Shown: positions 46,605 through 57,866 of the stretch, piece by piece | Layout: every line of letters starts with the position of its first letter | Position numbering within the stretch: position 1 is the first letter of the stretch | Source: Diphasiastrum complanatum | Lineage: Eukaryota; Streptophyta; Lycopodiopsida; Lycopodiales; Lycopodiaceae | Direction of reading: 5' to 3' | Assembly: GCA_029204225.1 (NCBI GenBank) | Contig: CM055106.1 | Location: 25,067,368 to 25,131,367 of the forward strand | Length of the DNA stretch: 64,000 bases | Translations under genes and position numbers: made by a program | Notes under the pieces: generated by a model | The model's database searches: none | What the model saw: only the letters and a program-made list of their open reading frames with translations | Told to the model about the DNA's origin: nothing

Positions 46605-47365
46605 TCACTTGCAAAGTGTCCTTTGATGCGACAATAGAAGCACTTGAGCTTTGATCTATCCTTCTTTTTGCTACTTGAAGAAGCATCCACTTGATCTTGC
46701 CCTTTAGACCACTTGCTTTTGGATTTGCCCTTGAATTTGCCCTTTGTGAACATAGCATCCTCTTGAAGTGTCGATGTAGATCCACCTCTTGCTTGAAGCC
46801 TATATTCCTCATTGATCAAGATCTCTTGAAGGTCCATCAAACTTGGCAAAGTCTTTTGAATAGCAATACTTTGAACAATGTTAGCATGAGCATCCAACAA
46901 GCCATTAAGAATCACTTGAATAAGCTCTCCTTCCTTAATGCTTTCATCTATGCAAGCTAACTCATCATTCAATGCTTTCATTCTCAAAACAAAAGTACTT
47001 GGACTTTCTTCATTCTTTTGCAAATAAGAAAAGATTTTCCTTCTTAGAGTCAACACTCTAGAAGTAGACTTGGATTCATAAAGCTTCTTCAATGAATTCC
47101 AAGCTTCCAAATATGATGTGCACTTACCAACTTCCTTGAGAAGTTCATTGGTAACATTCATCTTTATCATGTGTAGAGCCTTCTTGGCCCTCTTGTCATA
47201 CCTCAATTGATCTTGTTGTGTTGCTGGTCTCTCCTCCAAACCTACAACAATATCCAAAACATCATTCATCTCAAGAAGTGACTCCATCCTCACTTTCCAT
47301 AATAAATAGTTACTTGAGGTAAGCCTATCATTGGCTTCCAACATGACTCCAATTGAGGTTGCCAT
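46502..47365 (-). CDS. Copia C gag
   Basis: A 287-residue open frame with its own start MATSIGVMLEANDRL, the UBN2-type capsid region (NYLLWKVRMESLLEMNDVLD, LHMIKMNVTNELLKEVG, ESKSTSRVLTLRRKIFSYLQ, LNGLLDAHANIV) and a CCHC zinc knuckle CFYCRIKGHFASEC near residue 250. It is the only gag in the window without internal stops. The last 30 residues are a shifted tail, because the true frame would continue into protease. Confidence 0.88.
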   Translation of the reverse strand: MATSIGVMLEANDRLTSSNYLLWKVRMESLLEMNDVLDIVVGLEERPATQQDQLRYDKRAKKALHMIKMNVTNELLKEVGKCTSYLEAWNSLKKLYESKSTSRVLTLRRKIFSYLQKNEESPSTFVLRMKALNDELACIDESIKEGELIQVILNGLLDAHANIVQSIAIQKTLPSLMDLQEILINEEYRLQARGGSTSTLQEDAMFTKGKFKGKSKSKWSKGQDQVDASSSSKKKDRSKLKCFYCRIKGHFASECYKKKREIKKTSKVILLLMRMVWMCKMQMMMLL

Positions 47366-47952
47366 GTAGCAATGACCTGATCTTCTCTTTCAACATGTTT
47401 CAATGCACAAAGCACTCCTTTGAACAAAAACAAATGCTTTCAAAAGAAATCACCAAGATTTGAAACTATCTCACAAATTCTCTTCTAGCACTTATCCAAG
47501 CAAATCAACACATAGAATCATGGAATCTTGATCAGCCTATGATCTATCCTCAATCTAATGACTTTTGCCACTTCCTAAGACTGAAATACACTCAAATGAA
47601 GTCCAGCAACCTCACTATCTAGAGATCCAATCAAAATTAGGGTTTTGACAAAATCACAAAAAATTGACTATTCCAAATCTACATGCAAATGCTGAAAATT
47701 TGATATGCAATCTATAAGCCACCACTTAGGCTGAACCAATGATCCAAAAATCGGCCAAATCCAGCATGTGAATTCAAAAAACGGAATTGAACAAGTATAT
47801 TGACCTATTTAGTGTTCTGATCTACAAAGATCCAATCTACAAAACCAAAAAATCCGATTTTGGTGTAGAATCCTCTCTAGCATGCTCTAGACTTGATATC
47901 TTCACCAAATCATTGATAGATCTGATTTTCTCCTTCATAACCTGAAACACAA

Positions 47953-47964
47953 GCTCTGATACCA
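47953..47964 (-). other. Primer binding site of copia C
   Basis: The minus strand reads TGGTATCAGAGC, directly next to the 5' LTR ending at 47965. It matches the initiator-Met tRNA site exactly. Confidence 0.9.
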
Positions 47965-48614
47965 TGTGAAGGATTTCAGATCCTTAAGATCCAATCTACT
48001 TGAATGATCTTTGGTTAGAAAGAGAAATACACTACCAATTTCACCAATGTAGAAAAAGCAGCATCTACACACAATTTGAGATGCAAACACTAATAGAACT
48101 TGATCAAACTTGAATGAAATGATTATGTATTGTTTCTGTCCGTACAAAACCAGCAAGCTACTATAGTTCACATGTGTGGATCCAAAAATAGCAAATATAG
48201 ATCATTCTACACATAGAATTGCAAGCAAACACCAAGATAGTGCACCAATGGATAGTAGAACCCAAGAGAACCATGTATAAGCATGAAATGAGATAGAGAA
48301 GAGAGAAGATGACTCTCTCCATGAGTTACATCCTTTTATAGCAGGTCCAAACCTTATTTGGCCACTTGACTTTCCCACCAAAATGCTAACCCTACCAATT
48401 TTGGGTCTAGATTCAATGTACCCAACTTATTCAAATTGAATCTACTCAAACTCGCATTCTATCTTTCCCACACTTTCAAAAAGTGTTTATTCAAATGAAA
48501 TTTAGACTAATGAACTTTGAAAAGTCAATCTCTAAGTCTAAAACAAGTTTTGGCCTCAATATGCCAAATATGAAAATATTGCAAAACGTGATGAAACTAG
48601 TTGAATCTTTCACA
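47965..48614 (-). repeat. 5' LTR of copia C (650 bp)
   Basis: It starts TGTGAAGGATT and ends AATCTTTCACA. It has the same length as the 3' LTR with scattered substitutions only. Confidence 0.95.
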
Positions 48615-48619
48615 CTCTC
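48615..48619 (+). repeat. Target-site duplication of element C, right
   Basis: CTCTC follows the 5' LTR and matches 42977-42981. Confidence 0.9.
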
Positions 48620-50347
48620 TACTTCTCAAGTTATTGAAAGTAGAGATGTTGTCTTTCATGAAGATCAACACTCATCTTGTGAAGAGGCCGAGATCAAGAA
48701 ATCTATGGATGCATCATGAATTATTGATTTTGAAGACAATCATGATGTGATGGGGTCGAGATTTGAAGAAGACTCTCCTCGGATTTTCTCACCAAGAAGA
48801 TCCATGAGAGATAGATCCAAGCCTAAGAGGATCTCATATGTTGACAAAGGCAAACAAGTGGATCTTGATTCCACTAATTATGTTTTTTATGTCTCTCATG
48901 AAGAGCCAAAGAATGTACAAGAGGCACTCAATACCAAGGAGTGGTATGATGCCATGAAGCAAGAGTATGATGCATTGATCACCAACAATACTTGGGAGCT
49001 TGTGGATCCTCCATCCAACAAGCATGCGATTGGTTGCAAGTAAGTATTTCGGATCAAGTTCAATCATGATGGCACCATCAACAAGCATAAAGCAAGATTA
49101 TGTGCCAAAGGATTTGCTCAAATCCATGGTCTTGATTATGAGGAGGCCTTTGCACCCGTTGCAAAGATGGTGACATATAAGAATTCTTATTTCTCTTGCT
49201 TGTTTCTTCAAGTGGAAGGTGTTCCAATTAGATGTATCCAATGCTTTTCTAAATGGTTATCTTGAGGAGGAGATCTATATGGAACAACCTCAAGGATTCA
49301 TCAAGGATGAGTCCAAAGTGTGCTTGCTCTTCAAAAGTCTTTATGGACTCAAGCAAGCACCAAGATCATGGTATTCAAGACTTAATTCTTTTCTTATCTC
49401 ACTAGGATTTCCTCTTAGTGACTATGATCCTTCCATGTATCTAAAGTTTGTTGATAGCAATATTGTCATTCTTCTAATTTATGTTGATGACATTATTCTT
49501 TGTGGAAGTTGTATCAAGCTAGTTGATGAAACCAAGCTAGAACTTGGATGTGAGTTTAAAATGCAAGGTCTAGGAGAGATGCATTACATCCTAGGCCTAG
49601 AAATTAATTTTTATGAAAATCATGTCTTTATATGCCAATCTAGATATGCTCACTCTATGTTGAAAAAAATCCATATGGAAAATTCTAAGAGCATAGATAC
49701 TCCAATGGGGCAAATTGTAAAAGATCCTAATAAAGGTGATGAAAGATCCTTTGAGGACATCACACTTTTTAGGAGTCTTGTAGGCTCCTTGATTTGGCTT
49801 ACCATTACTAGGCCCGATCTAAGTTTTTGTGTGCACAAATTGAGTCAATTTATGCAAGATCCTAAGATCCATCATTGGAAGATGGCCTAGAGAATTCTAA
49901 GATATGTATCTTCATCTTGTGATTATGGTCTACTCTATAAAAGTGAAGATGTATCCATTATTGGCCACTCGGATTCGGACTTTGCAAGTGACAAGATGGA
50001 TCGAAAGTCTATTAGTGCAAACACTATCTTTCTTGGAGGCAATCTAATATCTTGGCTTTCCAAAAAGCAAGATACTATATCTCTCTCTTCATGTGAGGCA
50101 AAGTACAAAGCACTCACTACAACTACCAAAGAAGTGCTTTGGATCAAGAGGTTATTAATGGAGCTAAAGTGCATCAAGGAGGATGATCTACCAATGATCA
50201 AGTGTGATAACATCTCGGCCCAAGCTCTTACCAATAATTCCATATCTCATGCAAGAAGCAAGCACATAGAAGTGGCACACCATTGTGTGAGAGAAAAGCT
50301 TATTGGAGGAGAAATCTATTTGGAGCATGTCAACTCAACTCCTCACT
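48620..50347 (+). pseudogene. Copia B reverse transcriptase and RNase H
   Basis: The frame resumes with TSQVIESRDVVFHED, then ALNTKEWYDAMKQEYDALI and NTWELVDPPSNKHAIGCK, a stop at about 49042, and LCAKGFAQIHGLDYEEAFAP. A frameshift near 49175 leads to the well kept RT block FQLDVSNAFLNGYLEEEIYM, LYGLKQAPRSWY and the catalytic IYVDDIILCG. A stop follows at about 49889. RNase H shows GHSDSDFASDKMDRKSIS, SSCEAKYKAL and IKCDNISAQ. Similarity ends at EHVNSTPH near 50346, without the 3' end or LTR. Confidence 0.88.
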
Positions 50348-51644
50348 AAAATAATCAGTACTATCTTCTTCATTTGCAACATCCTCCAATTCATTCGTAG
50401 AATCTTCAATATCTAACGTGTTTGAAGATATGATTTAAATATTATCGTTAGATCCTACGTTGAAGGAGTTCAAATCCTCCATCTCGTCCTCAACATATGC
50501 ATTTTCAAATATGTGCCTTTGTAACTATCTTTCCTTGCATGCGCCTTTCCTCCAATCAACATGCATTGGCACTCAAATTATATATTTGCATCTTCCATTG
50601 GTGATGACACAAAGCATGCTCACCCCATTTGTATTGGGGTCTTGCATACGGCATCAATGTGATGGCACTATTCAAGGGAACTTCAATGCTTGTCAATGAA
50701 AATATGCCCAATCTGGCATTTGGAAAATGCTCACTAGGTTTAATTATGTACATATGACCCCAATATGAAAATGATGTCCCATATAATGGTAATGGTACTA
50801 TAGTGGGCCAACACGAATATCTATTTCTATCAAAATGTTTCGCTAATGGTTATAAGTCAGTTGGAAGTTCAGGCGCAGACAAAGAATCAAAGACATTTTT
50901 GGACATATGTACAGTATGCAGCATTTTTTTTTTTTCATTTTCAAATTGTGTAAAAATACGTCCAAGTCTTGTTCTTTTTTTCAAAGGAGTAGAGGATGTG
51001 AAAGGACCAATGGAAGGAGTAGAGGACGTGGAAGGACGTGGAAGGAGTGTGGTGGAGTGAATAGAATCAACATGAGGTGTATAGTGACTATTGACATCAT
51101 GGATATCCTCGTCATCAACTTGGGCATCATCTAATGCCAAAGAAGATCCAAAATCAATGTCCCTGATTTTGTTTGTAAGATCATCAATTGTGCAATGTGA
51201 CACCAAAGAACATCTCTGCAAAAGTGAAAATTTACACAAATGTTAGATGTCTTTTTCATCAAAAATGCAATTTGTCTAATAATTATCAATATTAAACCAT
51301 TAAATTGCTACAAGAAAGAAAACTTTATTGCAACTATAGGCTCTTCCTCCACATGTTCTCTATACTCCCAAATATGTTTTGTTACAATTCGTCTTGTTTG
51401 ACTTTGTGATCCTTTACATTGTTTGCATGTACAATATATCTTCTCTTTGATACTATTGCAATGACACAATGATAACAAATGATTAAATATATGTTACAAT
51501 CTCATGTACATGAAAATCAATGAATTTACATTTTCTGAATATGAGCAAACTACAAATACATCGTACCTTCGCTGGATCCCACGTAACTTGAGTGCTTGAA
51601 CTTGACGATGAAGATGATCTGAACAATTTATCAAACTGTGCCAT
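50348..51644 (-). pseudogene. SET-gene relative, copy 2 (N-terminal exons)
   Basis: The minus-strand gene starts with an exon at 51644-51567 (MAQFDKLFRSSSSSSSSSTQ, then WDPAK) ending in a GT donor. A second open part near 51460-51330 has YCTCKQCKGSQSQTRRIVTK, like the Cys cluster of plant transposase-associated domains. A frame at 51239-50850 gives a Ser/Thr/Pro-rich part (STPLKKRTRLGR) and ends at a stop. PLYGTSFSYWGHMYIIKPSE and ITLMPYARPQYKWG at 50790-50600 match copy 1 at 30486-30300. The SET core itself is missing because the copy ends near 50520-50350. It abuts the broken end of copia B. Confidence 0.5.
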
Positions 51645-52223
51645 TTTACGTCGGTTCTTGCTTTTGTGATAACTTATGATCCTTTGTTCCTTTTTCCTAT
51701 TTCATGGAGGTGTGTATCAATTCTTTAACTAAAAATAAAAAAAAATAAAAACAAGAATGTACTCAATATTGATTTACAAATCAAAACAACTTTGATTAGA
51801 GAAAGATAATAACTAAAGACTACAATAATTGACAAAAGTGGACTTGTGAGATGTACAAGAAAAAAGACATGAAACAGTTTAGGGTTTCATATATTTCTCA
51901 GCTTAAAGATATTGCAAAATGAGAAAATCATATATAAATTAAGAACTACAGTAGCAAACTTTGATTAACTTATGAAACTATAATTGAGAGTCCTAATTGT
52001 GAAGAATAGGATAGTTCTAAAACATGAGCATTAGGGGCCCAAAAAGACAAAGCCCCATGTCATGGAATTCAAAGAAATGCCATGATGCTATGATCCTAGA
52101 ATACAATGCATTGGCCTTTATCATTAGAGGTCATTCCTAAAGTGATCAAATTAGTGGAATTTTGAGCTTACAAGTTCTAGATAGCTCAAAATTGTTACCT
52201 TGTCACTTGAGATAGCTCAAACA
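51645..52223. other. AT-rich stretch, nothing recognised
   Basis: No gene or repeat is seen. It separates the SET-gene relative from copia element D. Confidence 0.4.
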
Positions 52224-52496
52224 ACTAGAACTAAAGTAGAATCACTATGCTACTGTACTGCGGGTCCTATTAGTCGATAAGGATCAGTTGGCCTTGCCAT
52301 GAGGCAAGTCGATGAGACACGCGTCCCGCCAATGGCAACCTGGGTCATGCATGGGTTGCCTGAGTGAACAACTATATGTACAGTGTAATTTCATTTTAAG
52401 AAATACAGTTGCTACATGAGCTTGGTGTGGAGAGTGTTTTCTGTCTGTGTTATTGTGTAGCATGATCTGTGTTCCTATTCGAAGCAGATTCTAAGT
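52224..52496 (+). repeat. 5' LTR of copia D (about 273 bp)
   Basis: It matches the reverse LTR at 31697-31968 along its length. The right edge is fixed by the primer site at 52497. The left edge is set by loss of similarity. Confidence 0.7.
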
Positions 52497-52508
52497 TGGT
52501 ATCAGAGC
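52497..52508 (+). other. Primer binding site of copia D
   Basis: The bases read TGGTATCAGAGC, an exact match to the initiator-Met tRNA site. Confidence 0.85.
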
Positions 52509-53772
52509 CGTACAGGGAGTGTACACATTACAACATTGTCGTTGAAGAGAGCTTCGGGGTTTATGGTGGGTTGAAGACGGAAGGAGAAGCACTAGTGCAA
52601 ATAGTTTAGCACACAGAAGCTTGGTGACCTTGAGACTGTGTGAGGATTCAGAGACAAGAGTTGTCGGTTGAATCAGAACCTCAACAAATGGAATTTTGAA
52701 ATTCTGAAAGAAGGCTACTTGGTGTTTGCAGTCAGTGTGCATTCAATCGGACACCGTTTGACAAACAGATTGAAGCATCAGAGCTCCAACAGTAGGGCAA
52801 CCTTAGAGAAAGAGAATAGGCCTGGCAGAAGACTGTGAACAGAAAGCCAAAATTAAGTTTTCTGGAAAAAAGCCTGGCTTAGGGTTTGAAAGCTCAAGAA
52901 AGCGGATTTCTCTCCATTCTGAACGTTTTTGGAAGCTGTGAAGTTCCAAAGGAGGGCGCCCTAGCAGTGCGAATCAGACCTGAGAAGGTTGTGGCTAGTC
53001 GTGGAAGCGTGAGGATGCTAGTTTGATTCTCTGAGGACAGCCATAGCTAGACAGCAAGAAGAGCTTGCAAGGAGAAATAGAGAGAGGAGCGTGGAGCTCG
53101 TGCGCGACCAACGGGGGTAGCAGATCAGTTTCAAAAGGTGTATAGCGGCCACAAGATAGGGTTTCGATGCACAGGAATGCATGTGACCATAGGATTGGAC
53201 TCCTATTGGATGGACAGCTGAGATGGATTGTTTGGAGAACAATCTGGACCACAAGATCGTGATGGGCCATTGGATGAAGTAGAAAAGGTCTTGAAGGGTC
53301 TTGAAGTGCATTCTGGACTTCAACTAAAAATTTTCATACTGAAATTGGAGTTGGGTCCCTTTACAAGTGAAGTGTGAAGTTTTTTCAAGGTGAAGAAACA
53401 GTTAAAAAACAAGGAAAATCCCTATTTTTGGGTCCTTTGTTCGTTTTGACCCAGACGAAAGGCTACAACCTCCAAACGAAGGGCACCCAGACTGTATCTG
53501 CAAGTACGGTATTGCAAAATAGAGTGATTGTAGTGGAGAAAGTGTTCGGAGTCCACCAAAAGTGATTTCACCATTCCATTGGGCACGTAGTTAGGAGTTG
53601 ACGACTGAATGCATTTTGGAAGGCAACGCCGATTTGGATCTCAATTTGGTGGAAAAGCGAGGAGTGGCGTGATAAGGAAAAAAGTACAGGTCATTATTTT
53701 CAACTTCTAACATCGCAGTTGGCCTCGACATACTGCTTTTAGGCTACGGTAGAAGTTTCAAGCAGTTTTGCG
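52509..53772 (+). other. Leader of copia D
   Basis: Non-coding 1.27 kb between primer site and gag. Its first part is shared with the fragment at 30950-31684. Short words such as ggagggcgccct are shared with the leader of element A. Confidence 0.6.
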
Positions 53773-54600
53773 ATGACAAACATGGGAGAGTCCATTTTGA
53801 GTGAAAGTAGCAAATTGGACGGGATTTTCAACTACGCAGTGTGGAAATTCAAAATGAAAAACATATTGATGGAGAAAGACGTGTGGGAAGTCGTCACAAG
53901 TGATGAGAGAAGGCTGTCAAATGAAGTGGATATCAAAGTTTTCGACAAAAAGATGAGGAAGGCTTTGACCTTCATTAACTTGTCAGTGAAGGATCACATC
54001 ATTACCCACATTTGTGATGTTGTAACATTCAAACAGACATGGAATGTGCTAAAGGAGCAGTTCGAGACGTCAAATCTATCAAGAACCATGTTTCTGAAGT
54101 CAAAGCTAAATAGTGTCTGAATGGAGCAAGGAGAGCACATTCAGACGTACATGACCGGAATCAAGACAATGAGGGATGAACTACATTCTATTGGTGAGCG
54201 CATACATGATGTGGAGCTGGTGCACAATGCATTGTGTGGCATTGTAGAACCCTATCACATGTTTGTGAGCAGAATAGCATCATAGAGATTGCCAACCTTT
54301 GACGAGCTTATAGGAATCTTGATGCAGGAAGAGCAACGGCGAGAAATGGTAAAAGCTAGATGTCAAAATACTGACGATCAGTCACTTGCGACACGCCAAA
54401 AACAAGGCAAGGTCAAGGGCAAGAAGAAGTCTAAACATCAATTTGCCAAGACTCAGGAGGATGAGGGATCTTCCAATAAGACCAAGAAGAAAGGCAAGTG
54501 CTTCCATTGTGGTAAAAAGGGCCATTGGAAGAGTGAATGTCGCAAATTCCTGGCAGAACAAGGCAAGGGAAAACAAAGCAAGCAGGTAACCTTGTCGATG
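53773..54600 (+). pseudogene. Copia D gag
   Basis: The frame starts MTNMGESILSESSKLDG and has the UBN2-type core (NYAVWKFKMKNILMEKDVWE, FKQTWNVLKEQFETSNLSR). It stays in one frame to the CCHC knuckle CFHCGKKGHWKSEC near 54500. It is broken by an in-frame TGA at 54118 and TAG at 54283. Both could come from C-to-T change, as is common in methylated transposons. A frameshift near 54590 leads to the protease. Confidence 0.82.
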
Positions 54601-54872
54601 AGGGTGAGATTGAAGAGTCTAGCATCTTCATATCTGCATTATCATCTAATCAAGATGATCAACTGTGGTATATTGACTCGGGAGCCACAAGACACATGAC
54701 AGGTAACAAGAATTGCTTCAGTAGCTTGAAAGTATTGGATAATGGAATGTCCATTTCACAAGCAAATGGTGATGTGTGCAAGATCAAGGGGATAGGCACC
54801 GTTTCAATCCAACTACCTGACGGCAAAAGCAGAATGATAAGGGAGGTACTTTACGTACCAGATTTGAAAAGT
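54600..54872 (+). pseudogene. Copia D first protease module
   Basis: The frame has LWYIDSGATRHMTGN, the aspartic protease box, then ISQANGDVCKIKGIGTVSIQ and REVLYVPDLKSP, where the copia protease part normally leads to LLSVSQ. Instead the frame is lost at about 54872 and a second zinc-knuckle module begins in another frame. Confidence 0.82.
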
Positions 54873-55810
54873 CCTCAAATCAACAATCTTTTTCCTGTGA
54901 TCACTGCCACAAACCAAGCCATACAGCCAACAAATGTTGGTTCAATCTAGCAATACCTTACATGCATTGCAAGAAGAAAGGGCATTATGCATACGATTGC
55001 AGATTCAACCCAAAAAGAAAAAACAAAGCTGAAAAGACAAATGTTGCAGAATCTTCTAAAGATGCAGAAAGAGGTGACGAAGCTTTCACGATACTCGATG
55101 AAGCTTCGACAAGCTACTCCGAACGTGACTACGATGTGGTCATCGATTCAGGAGCAACATCTCACATAACCTGCAACAAGAAGATCTTGATCAACTTTCA
55201 TGAACTTGAAAACGACAGAGCAGTGATTCTAGGTGATGGAAGCAGACATGATGTCAAGGGCATCGGCTCTCTACAGTTACAAACACGGTCAGGCCAAGCA
55301 GAGCTGTTAGGAGCACTCTACGTTCTCTCACTCAGAAAAGATCTACTATCTGTCTCCAAGATGGCAGATCTAGGCATTCAAGTTTTGTTCGACAGCAACA
55401 CTTACCGTATGATCGAGAAGACAACAAACAAGTTGCTGACGGTCAGATGTAGAGAAGGAAACCTCTACCAGGCCAAAATAATCAGCAACTCTGATAGCTT
55501 ATTAAATGCTTCAGAAATCGAAGATCAGCTTTGGCATAGGAGAATGTATCATCTGAACATGCGGCCTGTACGACATGAGCAGAAAGGACATTGTCAAAGG
55601 TCTCAAAATATCAAGGCCCGAGGCTGAGTTCTATGAAGCTTGTTAGAAAGGCAAGCAACATCAGAATCCATTCACACACGAAGGAAGAAGAGCCAAGGAA
55701 GTTCTTGAGCTTGTCCACTCTGATGTGTGTGGACCCATGAAAACATATTCGCTCTTGGGTTCGAGATATTTTCTAACGTTCATAGATGATTACAGCCGAA
55801 TGATTACAGC
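54873..55810 (+). pseudogene. Copia D second module: zinc knuckles, protease, integrase start
   Basis: From 54896 the frame reads CDHCHKPSHTANKC and then CKKKGHYAYDC, two CCHC knuckles in tandem. It continues with a second protease box VIDSGATSHIT and ALYVLSLRKDLLSVSKMADLG. Next is the GAG-pre-integrase motif QLWHRRMYHLN, and after a frameshift near 55560 and a TAG at about 55642 the integrase start LVHSDVCGPMKTY and FLTFIDDYSRM. The sequence jumps at about 55800. The module belongs to a different copia lineage than the first, with two knuckles instead of one. Confidence 0.8.
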
Positions 55811-56375
55811 AGGCAATGTCAGAGGAGATCGAGCCGATGAGGCAAAATGAGCCATGGACATTAGAGCCACTACCAGAAAACAAAAAAGTAGTCGACTGCA
55901 AGTGGGTGTACAAGAAAAAGCTAAAATCAGATGGCACTATTGGCCGCTACAAGGCAAGGCTTGTCGCAAAGGGCTATATGGAGAGATATGGTGTCGACTA
56001 TTTCGACACATATTCACCCATGGTGAAGATGACAAGCATAAGGCTACTCCTTGCATACGCCACACAGTACAATCTAGAAATTCACCAGATTGACGTGAAA
56101 ATAGCCTTTCTCCATGGACATCTAGAGGAGGAAATCTTCATGAAGCAACTTGAAGGCTGTGAAGACCCCGACAACAAATAATATGTCTGTCGATTGCAGA
56201 GATGCATCTACGGTCTAAAATAGGCATCACGGGCCTGGTACAAAAAGCTTCATGGTCTTATGAAGTCTCTAGACTTCAACCCTACTCAACCAGACAGTAT
56301 TGTCTACATCAAAAGAGTAGGAAAGGATTTTGTGATACTGACCATTTTTGTGGATGATTCGTTGTGCTGTGTCTC
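55811..56375 (+). pseudogene. Copia D reverse transcriptase fragment
   Basis: The frame begins SEEIEPMRQNEPWTLEPLP and follows the copia RT order: VDCKWVYKKKLKSDG, YKARLVAKGYMERYGVDYFD, YSPMVKMTSIRLLLA, and the first Asp block IHQIDVKIAFLHGHLEEEIF. Stops lie at 56179-56181 and 56221-56223 (CIYGLK, stop, ASRAWY). The active site reads IFVDDSLC at about 56345. Similarity ends about 25 bases later. The integrase core upstream has been deleted. Confidence 0.85.
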
Positions 56376-56758
56376 TTGATTGCTAGAATAAAATATGTTT
56401 AGTGATGCGTAGTTGAGTGTCTAGGATCCCGTAAGAGCTTCGACACGAAAAGAAAAATCAAAGATAGAAAATTGTTTGCGAATCAGAAGAGAGGACGAAC
56501 ACGAAACACAAAGAAAAAGCTTCCGCACAAAAGTAGAGGCCCGGTTGGGCTTCCAAAAAAATATTGGCACAAAGTTGAGATGGAACAAAAAACTGCCAGT
56601 CCCGATCGGTTTGCACAACAAAGGGAGGCTACGTGATCAAGGATTGCCCTATTGGGACAATCACATCTTGGTTCGGGGGGCAAAGCCAATATTCAAGCCC
56701 AATTTGTAAGTAATTCTATTTTTATTTCATTTTAAGTAAATTTAGATTGTTTATGTTT

Positions 56759-56761
<3 letters not shown>
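56376..56761. other. Unassigned stretch after copia D
   Basis: No domain is seen. Open frames on both strands are short and overlap each other. Confidence 0.35.

Positions 56762-56842
<81 letters not shown>
56762..56842. repeat. (CT)n microsatellite, about 40 units
   Basis: Uninterrupted TC repeat. Confidence 0.95.
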
Positions 56843-56845
<3 letters not shown>

Positions 56846-57505
56846 CCGAGGGCTAAAAAAAATGGAGTTTTGTGAAATAGATGTCAAAACTTTTATGTGT
56901 ACTGACTCATAGCTACAACATCAATACCAGCACATATATCGTCTGTTCACGACCATTTCAAGTTCAAGGAGCAATGATGATCCAAATTGAACCACATCGA
57001 GGAATATACATCAATAAGAGGCTCACTGGCCCCACAAGTGACTCGTATGTAACGAGGGGGTGTCTCTTATATGAAGACACAAAAGAGGAGTATTGTGTGT
57101 AGGCCCATGGCAATCCTTGAACCTTGCGGTCCATAGCATCAAAGAGAGAAAAGGATGTTGCTATTTCGAACTCAACACTTCAAAGTGGTTACATGTGGAC
57201 ACTTGTTTGAATCCAAATAAACCTCATGCGACCTTTTAGAGTTATTGAGTTTGAAGTAGCATACACACTTTTCTCATTTGGATTTGTGTCATCATTAATA
57301 TTATTAAGGTTATGGTTGGTGGTTAATTGGAGATGGAAAAATGATTTATATGTTGCTATTGATCTCGTAGCTTTGACTCAATACCTACAAAAGCTCGGAC
57401 TATGATACAAGAACCACGCATGCACACACGCACATTAATAAAATTTTAAGATCCTACAAATTAGGTAGCATGACTTGGCAATCATGAAACATAAACGAAT
57501 GGCAT

Positions 57506-57508
57506 CAC

Positions 57509-57540
<32 letters not shown>

Positions 57541-57557
57541 CCTAAACCCTAAAACCC
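57506..57557. repeat. (AC)n tract followed by two telomere-like CCCTAAA units
   Basis: About 34 bases of AC repeat run into CCTAAACCCTAAAACCC at 57541. The latter resembles the plant telomere repeat, or a telo-box, but only two units are present. Confidence 0.6.
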
Positions 57558-57796
57558 AAACACACATGAGGAGAAAAAAGGAAAGAACATAGTAGAGTGC
57601 TAATCAAAACTCTTGAACCATACGATTATATCCTATTCCAGAATGTCACCACATGCTCCCTCCCTACGGCATTTGGGCTTTCATGTGGAACTTATCGTCC
57701 AACAAAAAATATTTGAACCATGCCTTTAATAGAAGAAAACAAGGGCTACACAGCTTCCTAGAATTGGGAGTGTTGTTTACCTTTAACTCTTTCATG

Positions 57797-57799
<3 letters not shown>

Positions 57800-57864
<65 letters not shown>
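57800..57864. repeat. (CT)n microsatellite, about 32 units
   Basis: Uninterrupted CT repeat. Confidence 0.95.

Positions 57865-57866
<2 letters not shown>

Larger units (their letters stand above)
42982..48614 (-). mobile_element. Ty1/copia retrotransposon C, complete ends, nested in B
   Basis: A 5633-bp minus-strand element with two 650-bp LTRs, a perfect 11-bp terminal inverted repeat TGTGAAAGATT/AATCTTTCACA on the left copy, a primer site, a polypurine tract and a CTCTC target duplication. It interrupts the pol frame of copia B. By eye the LTRs differ at about 19 of 650 positions. Gag, protease, integrase and RNase H are present, but the reverse transcriptase domain has been replaced by unrelated sequence. 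It therefore would have depended on another element to move. Confidence 0.93.
39825..50347 (+). mobile_element. Ty1/copia retrotransposon B, split by nested element C
   Basis: The element has a truncated 5' LTR, a primer site, a leader, gag, protease, integrase, RT and RNase H on the plus strand. Pol is interrupted at 42981 by element C and resumes at 48620 in perfect register. Removing C and one 5-bp duplication makes the frame continuous. The 3' end, including the 3' LTR, is lost at about 50347, where a SET-like gene copy begins. The protease-integrase-RT-RNase H order defines copia. Confidence 0.9.
52224..56375 (+). mobile_element. Ty1/copia retrotransposon D, mosaic and truncated
   Basis: Order on the plus strand: 5' LTR, primer site, 1.27-kb leader, gag, first zinc knuckle and protease, then a second pair of zinc knuckles and a second protease, a short integrase part, an abrupt jump to RT, and loss of similarity just after the RT active site near 56370. 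There is no 3' LTR. The doubled module suggests that two related elements were joined, and internal deletions followed. Confidence 0.85.

Noticed and set aside
57541-57557. Interstitial telomere
   Set aside because: Only two CCCTAAA-like units are present, which is too few to call a telomeric relic.
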